Shown here piece by piece: positions 27,387 to 35,359 of a stretch of DNA of 64,000 nt. Origin of the DNA: Endozoicomonas euniceicola. GTDB taxonomy: Bacteria; Pseudomonadota; Gammaproteobacteria; Pseudomonadales; Endozoicomonadaceae. Position 1 is the stretch's first letter, and each line of letters opens with the position of its first letter. The stretch is taken from contig NZ_CP103300.1 of assembly GCF_025562755.1 (NCBI RefSeq), positions 3,039,001 through 3,103,000 of the forward strand, read 5' to 3'. The notes under the pieces are model-generated. The model did not search any database. It saw nothing but the letters and a program-made list of their open reading frames with translations, and was not told the DNA's origin. The translations under genes and the position numbers were made by a program.

Positions 27387-29129
27387 ATGACGATTAACGG
27401 CCTGACCGAACACCTGGAACTGCTGACCACCACCCACACTACCCGTTCATCCAGTGGCCGGGGGCGGGGCAGCAAGCTGGAACTGACCGGCATAAAGAAA
27501 CTGCGGGAACTGATTCTGGAGCTGGCGGTGCGGGGCAAGCTGGTGCCGCAGAATTCTGATGATGAACCGGCTTCTGTCTTGCTGGAACGGATTGCGGCGG
27601 AGAAGGCGCGGCTGGTTAAAGAGAAGAAGATTAAAAGGCAGAAGCCGTTGCCGCCGGTTGCGGAGGATGAAAAACCATTTGATCTGCCTGCTGGTTGGGA
27701 GTGGGCAAGACTTGGTGAAATAGGACGAGACTGGGGGCAAAAAAAACCTGATGATGATTTCACCTACCTTGATGTTTCTGCAATAGATAATAGTAAGGGA
27801 AAAATTGGATCACCGAAGGTGTTATCTGCAAATGAGGCACCCTCACGTGCTCGAAAGCAGATTGCACAGGGAACAGTTATTTATTCAACGGTAAGACCCT
27901 ATCTGCAAAATATATGTGTTGTTGATAAGCTTTTTTCTCCAGAAGCTATTGCAAGTACAGCGTTTGCAATTTTGCATCCATTGCAGCAAATGTCTGGTGA
28001 ATTCTTTGCCTTATACCTGCGCAGCCCTGTATTTATAAGGTACGTGGAATCTGTTCAAACAGGCATTGCTTACCCTGCAATAAACGACAAGCAATTTTTT
28101 AGCGGCATAACCCCAGTTCCGCCCCATGCTGAAGCATTTCGCATCATGGATAAAGTCAACGAACTAATGACCCACTGCGACCAACTGGAGCAGGACGAAA
28201 CCGACAGCATTACCGCCCACCAGGCACTGGTGGATACCATGCTCACCACCCTGACCGACAGCAAAAACGCCGGGGAACTGGCCGAAAACTGGTCGCTGGT
28301 GGCGCAGCACTTCGACACCCTGTTCACCACCGACCACAGCATTGAACAGCTCAAGCAAACCATCCTGCAATTAGCCGTAATGGGGCGACTGGTGCCACAG
28401 GACGCCAGCGATGAACCCGCTTCCGTACTGCTGGAACGAATTGCAACGGAGAAAGCCCGGCTAGTGAAAGAGAAGAAGATTAAGAGGCAGAAGCCATTGC
28501 CTGCCATTACGGATGAGGAAAAGCCGTTTGAGTTGCCGGAAGGGTGGGAGTGGTGTCGAGTCTGGGATATTGCAGAGTTGATCACTTCAGGCTCAAGAGG
28601 TTGGGCGCAACACTACTCGGAAGAAGGTGCCATCTTTGTGACGATGGGAAACTTATCCAGAGGTAGTTATGATTTGCGAATGAATACTGTTCGATACGTC
28701 ACTCCGCCTGAAAATAGCGAAGGGGCAAGAACAAAGTTGATAGCGAATGATCTGCTGATTTCAATTACTGGCGATGTCGGCAATTTGGGTTTGATACCGG
28801 AAGGCTTTGGAGATGCTTATATCAATCAGCATACCTGTCTGTTGCGTTTCATGCCCGAATGCCAGAATTTATTTTTTCCTGAAGTCATGCGAAGCCCATT
28901 AGCACGTTATCAATTTGATGCACCGCAGCGAGGAATCAAAAACAGTTTCAGGCTCGGTGATGTTGGGGAGATGATTATCCCTATTCCGCCTTTTACCGAG
29001 CAAAAGCGCATAGTGGCAAAGATCAAGGAACTTATGTCACTTTGCAACACCCTGAAATCCCAAATCCACCAAACCCAAACCACCCAGCAGCAACTGTCCA
29101 GCGCCCTTGTTGAGCAGGCACTGGCCTGA
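27387..29129 (+). CDS. hsdS: Type I specificity subunit of the EcoEI-like system
   Basis: A 580-residue protein starting in the ATGA overlap with hsdM. It contains an internal duplication. The segment from ELAVRGKLVPQNSDDEPASV through KKIKRQKPLP and LPAGWEWARLG (about residues 49-112) recurs at about 327-391 with few changes. Each copy precedes one target-recognition domain, giving two half-site readers. Complex assembly requires HsdM, which is disrupted here, so modification is probably off. The gene itself looks intact. Confidence 0.9.
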   Translation: MTINGLTEHLELLTTTHTTRSSSGRGRGSKLELTGIKKLRELILELAVRGKLVPQNSDDEPASVLLERIAAEKARLVKEKKIKRQKPLPPVAEDEKPFDLPAGWEWARLGEIGRDWGQKKPDDDFTYLDVSAIDNSKGKIGSPKVLSANEAPSRARKQIAQGTVIYSTVRPYLQNICVVDKLFSPEAIASTAFAILHPLQQMSGEFFALYLRSPVFIRYVESVQTGIAYPAINDKQFFSGITPVPPHAEAFRIMDKVNELMTHCDQLEQDETDSITAHQALVDTMLTTLTDSKNAGELAENWSLVAQHFDTLFTTDHSIEQLKQTILQLAVMGRLVPQDASDEPASVLLERIATEKARLVKEKKIKRQKPLPAITDEEKPFELPEGWEWCRVWDIAELITSGSRGWAQHYSEEGAIFVTMGNLSRGSYDLRMNTVRYVTPPENSEGARTKLIANDLLISITGDVGNLGLIPEGFGDAYINQHTCLLRFMPECQNLFFPEVMRSPLARYQFDAPQRGIKNSFRLGDVGEMIIPIPPFTEQKRIVAKIKELMSLCNTLKSQIHQTQTTQQQLSSALVEQALA

Positions 29130-29320
29130 CCGGCAAAGGAAGCATGCGATGGCAATAGAACAGGGCATCTGAAACAAGTTTGAAAGATAAAAGATTAAGT
29201 AATCCCTGCATTGATATTTTTTTGTTGATGCAGGACTCTGCAAGCCACTATAAACTCCATCAGTGAGTAACTAACTGGCTGGACGTCAGGCATAAATCGA
29301 CAAGCGTATATCGAGGCTCA

Positions 29321-30280
29321 ATGGTTTACGAACGCCCCTGGAAAACATTCCAACAACAGCTGGATTTATTAATATCCAGAAATCTGGAAGTGACAGACGA
29401 AGACGCTGCTCTTAATCATCTTCAGCGCATTGGTTATTACCGATTAAGTGCTTATCTTTATCCTTTTCGAGTGTTTCGCATCCAGCCCAACCCTGACACA
29501 GGTAGTATTGAAACGGTAAAGCAGGATCAATTTGTCAATAATACCCATTTTTCAGATGCCGTTAATCTTTATATTTTCGATAAGAAATTGCGTCAGCTGA
29601 TGCTGGATGCCCTTGAACGAATCGAGGTGGCATTAAGGGTGGATATTGCCTACCTGTTGGGCGAACGAGACACATTTGCCTATAAGCATATTGATCAGTT
29701 TCACCCGACATTTGCTTACAGGGGAGAAAAGCACGCCAACTGGTTGAAAAAGTACGAGACTTTACTGAGGCGATCAAAAGAAGATTTTGTTAAGCATTAC
29801 CGACGCAACCATGGTCCTGATTTACCCATCTGGGTAGCAGTGGAAGTATGGGATTTTGGTGCAATGTCTCAGCTGTTTTCCATGATGAAAGTACCTGACC
29901 AGAGGGTAATTTCGGAAAAGTACGGTTTGTCTGATTTTAAGGTGTTTTCCAGCTGGCTTCGTTCACTGAACTATCTTCGTAACTTGTGCGCCCACCACAG
30001 CCGGGTTTGGAATCGCAATGTCATTGATCAGCCCAAACTTCCCCGACAAGGTGAAGTCGGTTGGTGCGACAAGTATCTTGGGAAGAACGACCTGATTTCC
30101 AAACCGTTTTTGCTGATTAACATTGTTGCTCATCTGATGAGTATTATTTGTCCGGCTACAAAGTGGCACGACAGGCTTATAAAACAGTTGGGTGAGTTCC
30201 CGAAAATCCAGTCTGACAGGAAGGTATCAATAAGCGATATGGGGATACAGGATGGCTGGAAAGAGTTGTTAGGGAGGTAA
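29321..30280 (+). CDS. Abi_2 family (AbiD/AbiF-like) abortive infection protein
   Basis: A 319-residue protein. The family opening is YERPWKTFQQQLDLLISR, followed by LQRIGYYRLSAYLYPFR. Near residue 220-233, RNLCAHHSRVWNR carries the R-x4-H arrangement of HEPN ribonucleases. Abi_2 proteins block phage growth by cell shutdown, probably through RNA cleavage. It lies 190 bases after hsdS in the same direction, inside a defence island, and is followed seven bases after its stop by a structured RNA-like sequence (30287-30366) that may be its antitoxin. Confidence 0.88.
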   Translation: MVYERPWKTFQQQLDLLISRNLEVTDEDAALNHLQRIGYYRLSAYLYPFRVFRIQPNPDTGSIETVKQDQFVNNTHFSDAVNLYIFDKKLRQLMLDALERIEVALRVDIAYLLGERDTFAYKHIDQFHPTFAYRGEKHANWLKKYETLLRRSKEDFVKHYRRNHGPDLPIWVAVEVWDFGAMSQLFSMMKVPDQRVISEKYGLSDFKVFSSWLRSLNYLRNLCAHHSRVWNRNVIDQPKLPRQGEVGWCDKYLGKNDLISKPFLLINIVAHLMSIICPATKWHDRLIKQLGEFPKIQSDRKVSISDMGIQDGWKELLGR

Positions 30281-30286
30281 AAATAA

Positions 30287-30366
30287 GAACCCCCGCGTAG
30301 GTTGCATGCAACGAAGAGGCGGGAGCCGTGTTACTGAGAATACTAGCTCAACAAAGGGTCAAGTCA
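30287..30366 (+). ncRNA. Candidate abiF RNA downstream of the Abi_2 gene
   Basis: Right after the abi stop codon, CCCGC (30292-30296) can pair with GCGGG (30319-30323) around an inner hairpin GTTGC-AT-GCAAC. A second foldable segment (GTT..TGAG..CTCA..AAC, 30329-30352) and a conserved-looking tail AAAGGGTCAAGTCAA follow. The abiF RNA motif described by comparative genomics lies at exactly this position behind abiF genes. I recognise its general sequence style but could not run a covariance model. Confidence 0.65.
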
Positions 30367-30485
30367 ACTTAAATTTACCCTTCCTGTGTGAATTTCTTTT
30401 AGCGCAAATTACAAAATACTATATGTAGTGTGTTGGCATAAAAGGTGGCACAAGGGCTGTGTTAGGTTGATAGCACCGGCTTGGG

Positions 30486-31208
30486 TTAGTGTGTTTTGGC
30501 CCCGACGGCAGTGAAGATATAGATCAGGGGACGATCTGCTGTTCCATTCTTTCTCACAACACTACCTGCAATGGAGTAACCGGCATGCAGCAATCGGTGG
30601 AACAGGCTTAAGCGCCCACGATCAACATAGCCCAGCTTACGGCCACCCATCTCAATACGAATGGCCTGACTGTCATAGCCATTGTCGGGTTCGGGGACAA
30701 ACTGAACCGGTGCGTCGATAGCGATGTCATCCGGCACGACCTCAGACCCATGCCGGAACCCAGCCACTTCCGTAATAAACTCAAAAGGCTGCATGGCATT
30801 ATCAAACGGATGAACCAGTTCGAAGCCATCATCAGGCAGCCGGGCTCCAACATAACCCAACAGGGCAAAATCACTGATTTCGGCATCAGGATTCAGCCCC
30901 CTCATTTCCATATAACGGTAAAAGTCACTACGACTACGGGGCGGCAGTCTTCTGACAAAAGCCTCCAGCACCTTATCATCATAAGTCGTGCCTTCTTCTT
31001 TTATACGAAACGCCGGATGTCCCGAAAAGCCATGCTGGCAGGCTCGCTCAAAATCTTCAGTGTCATTAAGGTAATTGAGAACTACCTTGCCTTCTTTGCG
31101 CACCAGCTCGCCTACGACATAACGTGAACGGTCTTTGCTTTCCTGTGCCTGCCAGGACAGCAATAAACGAACAGGCTCAATCAGGTGCTCAATGTACCTC
31201 ATTTCCAA
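30486..31208 (-). CDS. HIRAN-domain protein paired with a HipA-like kinase
   Basis: A 240-residue protein. The C-terminal part from about residue 163 has the HIRAN pattern: PVQFVPEPDNGYDSQAIRIE, then GRKLGYVDRG, then LFHRLLHAGY. HIRAN domains bind DNA ends or single-strand DNA in helicases. The N-terminal part (LLLSWQAQESKDRSRYVVGE then LVRKEGKVVLNYL) resembles the N-terminal region of HipA proteins. Thus kinase N-lobe-like and HIRAN parts are joined in one chain, while the catalytic domain is encoded by the overlapping upstream gene. Function unknown; a toxin-antitoxin or defence pair is plausible. Confidence 0.7.
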   Translation of the reverse strand: MEMRYIEHLIEPVRLLLSWQAQESKDRSRYVVGELVRKEGKVVLNYLNDTEDFERACQHGFSGHPAFRIKEEGTTYDDKVLEAFVRRLPPRSRSDFYRYMEMRGLNPDAEISDFALLGYVGARLPDDGFELVHPFDNAMQPFEFITEVAGFRHGSEVVPDDIAIDAPVQFVPEPDNGYDSQAIRIEMGGRKLGYVDRGRLSLFHRLLHAGYSIAGSVVRKNGTADRPLIYIFTAVGAKTH

Positions 31209-32196
31209 TTCTCTCCAGATGTTCGAGCAGAATACGTTTTCTAAGAATAGTTAGCTGGTGTACAAAATCTGCTCTTTCAACAGACAGCGGCGACTTTATG
31301 TCAAAGGACGTTAATTCGCTAAGTGCCTTTTCGAGAGCTTCCTCTTCCCAGCCAAGGCTGTCAACCAGCAGGGGTATAGTGGCCGGGTATTTTACACAAA
31401 AGCGGCAAACCCCTTCCATAAGTGGTAATCGGCCCTCCTCTGCAAGGCTCCATTTCATGTGGTGCCTGCCTTTTCGGATATAGGCACGTAACCCAGTTTC
31501 ATCGGTTCTGAACTGATGAATCTTTTTTTCGAACAGCTCATGGCCCAGGCTGGTGCCGTTATCAAATAAAGGTGTGAGTCTTGCTGACTGCTCTCTGTCG
31601 TTCCAGATAACGCCCCAGTTTTCCTGATGACGATCGGTATTGCCGATCACCGCATCAAAGCAGAGACATAAACCCCAGTACTCCTGCCAGTCATGACTAA
31701 GAATTTTGTAGCGGGAGAGTACTCTTGAGAATTTAATGATGGTGTCCAGATTATGTAGCCGTCCTTTGTCACGGTCATAGCCTTCAATCATAGATTGCAT
31801 GTGGTCGCCACCAGGAGTAAACCGTTCGACGATCCCGGGGTCATAGCCTAAAAACCATTCGATAATAGAACCCGGCTCCCCGGTTTCTGAATTCACAGCT
31901 ACAAAAGCGGGAGGAACAGGCAACTTCATCATTCGCCCAATTTTAAAGGCAATTACTTCAGCCCAGTATTGATCGGGATGTCTTTGCTTTCTCGGGTCTT
32001 TGGCACTTTTTATGGCTTCTTTGAACAGGTATCTGTGATTCGGCAGGCAAAAATCAAAAGGGGCCGTTGACGGGCAGACCCTCAGGCTCTTATCTCTGGC
32101 ACCAACAGGGAAGACCTCATAATCTTCGTGTACGGGCCAATGAGCAATATCAACAATCTGATCACAGGACTGGTGGATATTTTCACGATCAATCAA
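31189..32196 (-). CDS. HipA-like Ser/Thr kinase
   Basis: A 335-residue kinase-fold protein. A probable ATP-binding lysine is in YLFKEAIK near residue 58. The catalytic loop DAVIGNTDRHQENWG (about 181-195) and metal-binding LTPLFDNGTSL (about 208-218) are HipA-type. The only start is TTG at 32196, with no good ribosome-binding site. It overlaps the stop codon of an upstream frame ending QDWQNFLSGTLS (32193 and leftward in transcription to about 32353), so a third gene may once have preceded it. Its 3' end overlaps the HIRAN gene by 20 bases. Confidence 0.75.
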   Translation of the reverse strand: MIDRENIHQSCDQIVDIAHWPVHEDYEVFPVGARDKSLRVCPSTAPFDFCLPNHRYLFKEAIKSAKDPRKQRHPDQYWAEVIAFKIGRMMKLPVPPAFVAVNSETGEPGSIIEWFLGYDPGIVERFTPGGDHMQSMIEGYDRDKGRLHNLDTIIKFSRVLSRYKILSHDWQEYWGLCLCFDAVIGNTDRHQENWGVIWNDREQSARLTPLFDNGTSLGHELFEKKIHQFRTDETGLRAYIRKGRHHMKWSLAEEGRLPLMEGVCRFCVKYPATIPLLVDSLGWEEEALEKALSELTSFDIKSPLSVERADFVHQLTILRKRILLEHLERIGNEVH

Positions 32197-32481
32197 CTGA
32201 GCGTACCACTGAGAAAGTTTTGCCAGTCTTGAGTGTACTTATAGTCGCTGGAAAAATCCCGCAAGGCTCTAATAACCTGCTTCCTTATGTCATAGTTGCT
32301 GTCCGGCAGAGTACACAGTACGGGCCAAGCTGGCTGAGAACGACACGGTAATGAAGCAGATTAAAAACAATATAGCCGAGTAGGTACTGCTGAGTAACTT
32401 CCACCATGCCATTGATCCTAAATTCAGCGGTTAACCCCTGAGCTTCTGAGTAACTCCTCCGGTCTCGCCACTTGCACAGAG

Positions 32482-33843
32482 TCAAGCTGGTGAGGCTGTT
32501 TCAACCCTGACCAGCTTGTACCCCATTTCTTCTGCACGCTTTTTCATATTTTTAATCACTCGGTCACGATACTGCTCCTCGTAGTAATCCTGACCTCGCT
32601 CAACATATTCTGATCCATTTTTCAGCATGCTATAAATCAGTCGTGCAAGTTTGTGTGCAGTCGCTGTAATCGCTTTGGGTGCACCCAGCTTACTTCTCAT
32701 CCGGCGATAATAGGCTCCTAGGGCACTTTTTGAATTTACCAGTGTCAATGCGGCCATCCTCAGAGCTGAAGCAGCCCTGTTTGGAATCCTTTTGGTCTTA
32801 CTGCTTAACACCTTTCCCCCGGATATTTTGTTTCCGGGACTCAGCCCCAGCCAGGAACAAAAGTGCTTCTCTGTCGGCCAGCGGTTCATGTCCGTCCCTG
32901 TCTCAGAAATAACTTTCAGGGCGGTATTTTCTTCTATCCCCTCGATCGCTGTCAGATCGACCCCGGTCATCCTGTAAAGGTGAGCTCTTACATCAAAGCC
33001 GGGGGCGCTGGCTGATTTTCTCTTTGCAGGCAATGAGGCGCTTTCGACCTGATCATCGAACTGACTCAGCTGATTCTCAAGTGCCTTATCACAAGCTTCG
33101 ATTTCCTTTTCGTAAAAATCATAAAGCTCAACGGCCTGCTTCAGAGCAAACAAATGCTCTGCCCGATAGTGTCCATGCAATGATTTAGCAATGACTTTCT
33201 CTGATTGCTTGCAATGGGAATCACGGTGGCTCGCCAATACTACAGGATCGCGCTCACCCCTGAGGATGGAACGAATGATGCTCATCCCGGTTTTGCCGGT
33301 AACATCCGAAACGACATTATCCAGCAGCAGGTTCATTTGGCGTAAGGCTTTCTGCATGTGCTGTATGTGCGACGCTCGATAGCGGATCAGGGTTTCACGT
33401 TGGCGCATGTAAGCACGCAGAGCGCACACCTGATCTTCAGGACGAAAAGCACCTTCAAGCAAGCCATGTGTATGCAGTTGTTGTAACCACTGGCAGTCCT
33501 GTACGTCACTTTTACGACCAGGGACGTTTTTAACGTGGCGTGCATTCACCAGCCTGACTTCAAGCCCGTGCTCTTCAAGCATTTCGAAAGCAGGAATCCA
33601 GTATATTCCGGTGGACTCCATGACTACGGTGGTAATCCCGATACATACAAGCCACTGGGCCATCATCTCGAGATCAGCAGTGAAGCAGGCAAAAGACCGG
33701 ACAGGCTTATCATCCAGCTCTTCAGGGACAGCAACAAAGTGGAACTCTGAGCCAATATCAATGCCTGCCGCGTAGAGGTTGACGGTTTTAAGATGACCAG
33801 ATATTCGTTTTTGTGCTTTAGTGGGTTTTGGGTTGTGCTTCAT
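32482..33843 (-). CDS. IS110-family DEDD transposase
   Basis: A 453-residue recombinase. The RuvC-like DEDD residues lie in GIDIGSEFHF, VVMESTGIYW and KSDVQDCQW. The C-terminal Transposase_20 region shows GIEENTALKVISETG, SWLGLSPGNKISGGK and the serine segment NRAASALRMAAL. Such enzymes are guided to donor and target DNA by a bridge RNA from the element's non-coding end. The frame is intact. The protein is slightly longer than many family members, with an insertion at about residues 255-275. Confidence 0.92.
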   Translation of the reverse strand: MKHNPKPTKAQKRISGHLKTVNLYAAGIDIGSEFHFVAVPEELDDKPVRSFACFTADLEMMAQWLVCIGITTVVMESTGIYWIPAFEMLEEHGLEVRLVNARHVKNVPGRKSDVQDCQWLQQLHTHGLLEGAFRPEDQVCALRAYMRQRETLIRYRASHIQHMQKALRQMNLLLDNVVSDVTGKTGMSIIRSILRGERDPVVLASHRDSHCKQSEKVIAKSLHGHYRAEHLFALKQAVELYDFYEKEIEACDKALENQLSQFDDQVESASLPAKRKSASAPGFDVRAHLYRMTGVDLTAIEGIEENTALKVISETGTDMNRWPTEKHFCSWLGLSPGNKISGGKVLSSKTKRIPNRAASALRMAALTLVNSKSALGAYYRRMRSKLGAPKAITATAHKLARLIYSMLKNGSEYVERGQDYYEEQYRDRVIKNMKKRAEEMGYKLVRVETASPA

Positions 33844-34107
33844 GATTGCCTACCTATACTCCAGAGCGAAGGCATATCTGGGTATGGGGCTGTCGATCAT
33901 ATGCAGTCTTCCGAACGAGATCGCCAGGCGTCATCAGTGATGCGGTCGCCAGCCTCCCGACCACGCTAAACTCCGGGCACGGGGCACCAGTGTGCGTTCG
34001 GCCTTTGGCCTGGATATGCCTTCCTCCTTATCGTAGAACGAAGGCTCAAGGTTAGCTTATTAAAAGAGTTACTCTGGGATGTGTGCCCGCAGGGTGGGCT
34101 AGTCCGC
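33844..34107 (-). ncRNA. Putative bridge RNA region of the IS110-family element
   Basis: This is the 264-base non-coding left end upstream of the transposase. It contains several hairpin-forming stretches (e.g. GCCTTC/GAAGGC around 34018-34050 and CATCA/TGATG near 33940). At 33965-33973 stands GCTAAACTC, identical over nine bases to the insertion site's core and right flank (34105-34113), as expected of a target-binding guide. RNA limits are unknown. Confidence 0.55.
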
Positions 34108-35214
34108 TAAACTCTAACCCTCAACAATATTGAGGGCTCGAAGATGGTTCGACCACCAAAACCCACTCCCCCAAAGGGTGAGTTGTCTGAAATGAAAAAA
34201 GATCCCTTATCCGTCAAACTCGAAGTCGATTCTTTCGACGGTAAAATTCATGTCGAGTGGGAGCCTGAAGCATCGGTCACCCCAATGGGACAGCTTCCTT
34301 TTTTTATACAGTTTTTAAAAACAGGTCACCGATTTGAACCCTGGATTAACGATTGCCCACTAACTTATAAAAGCCCAAACGCCCCTCAAAAAGTGGATGT
34401 GATTGGCTCATTAATGCTTTCCATTCTTTCAGGACATAAACGCTATGCGCATATCGGAACAATTATTGGTGATAAAGTAAACGCTCAGTTGCTCGGGATG
34501 AAAAAAATTGTCAGCGATGATTCTGCCAGGCGTGGTTTAAAGAAGATTGACGAAGATGAAGGCGTTGAATGGATGCAAAAACACCTCCATCTCTGTTTTG
34601 ATCCGTTATTAACCATTCCATGGATTATGGATGTTGATGTTACCGTGAAAACCATTTATGGGCATCAGGAAGGAGCGGTTAATGGCTATAACCCACATAA
34701 GAAAGGGAGACCCTCTCATACTTACCACTCATATATGATGGCTAATCTTAAATTAATACTGGAGGTTGAAGTCAGACCCGGAAATCAAAGTCAAAGTAAA
34801 TACTCTTTACCCGGTTTAATGGAGCTATTAAATCGACTTCCAAAACGCTGCTGGCCTGAATTTGTTCGTGGTGATTGTGATTGGGGAAGTGACCGGGTAA
34901 TGAGCGAATTGGAAGATGCTGGTTGTCATTATCTTTTTAAAATGAAGAAGCACGACAACGTTAAGAAAGCCATAGGGAATGCACACTGTAGCGGAGGATG
35001 GGTAAAATACGACAACCATTGGGAGGGAAAAGAATCCGTAATTAAACTGTCAGGTTGGAAAAAAGAAAGACGCATAATTATTGTTCGAAGACGGCGTCCT
35101 GAAAATGAAATACCGATGTTGGAAAAAGGAATAAAAGAACGTCAACAAACGTTAGCATTAATAGAAGAGCCAGAAAATATAAAAGCTTACGAGTATTCGG
35201 TTCTGGTCACATCT

Positions 35215-35343
35215 TCCGAGTAACTTGCCCTACAGAGCCTGGTATCAGTGGATTTATGCTTTTAGAAACATCGTACCTAAAAGAGTCTGATTGGAACGGA
35301 AGTTTCTCGTAGATGTTAATCCGCCGTGGCGGCTTGGGGCGCT
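35215..35343 (+). repeat. 129-bp mini-element, copy 1
   Basis: Relative to the intact transposase gene, exactly 129 bases are added, bounded by CT on both sides. The left end CTTCCGAGTAACT matches 12 of 13 bases at the edge of the IS110-family element (CTTCTGAGTAACT at 32443). It can fold: CTTTTAG with CTAAAAG, CGAG-T-AACTT with AAGTT-T-CTCG, and CCGCC with GGCGG. It carries no gene. Confidence 0.7.
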
Positions 35344-35359
35344 CTTGATAATGATATAG

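Larger units (their letters stand above)
23973..27390 (+). pseudogene. hsdM: hsdM split by an IS1380-like insertion
   Basis: The N-terminal part (23973-25081) carries SAM motif LDPACGTGGF near residue 187 and the catalytic NPPF near residue 274. The C-terminal part (26787-27390) continues 'KGQPTETIWFYEHPYPEGQ' and ends next to hsdS. Removing the IS and one 5-bp target copy restores one open frame of 570 residues, joining LLFFT to KGQPTE without any other lesion. As it stands the N-terminal product ends 8 codons into the IS. The catalytic domain is thus separated from the C-terminal helical region, and the enzyme is probably inactive. Confidence 0.92.
32445..34107 (-). mobile_element. IS110-family element
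   Basis: Comparison with the intact IS1380-like copy shows an extra 1663 bases between CCCCTGAGCT and AAACTC. GCT is present at both junctions (32442-32444 and 34105-34107), so a short core is shared, and there are no terminal inverted repeats or ordinary target duplication, all typical of IS110. One transposase gene on the minus strand leaves 264 bases upstream and 37 bases downstream, which fits the IS110 group (long left end) and not the IS1111 group. Confidence 0.88.
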
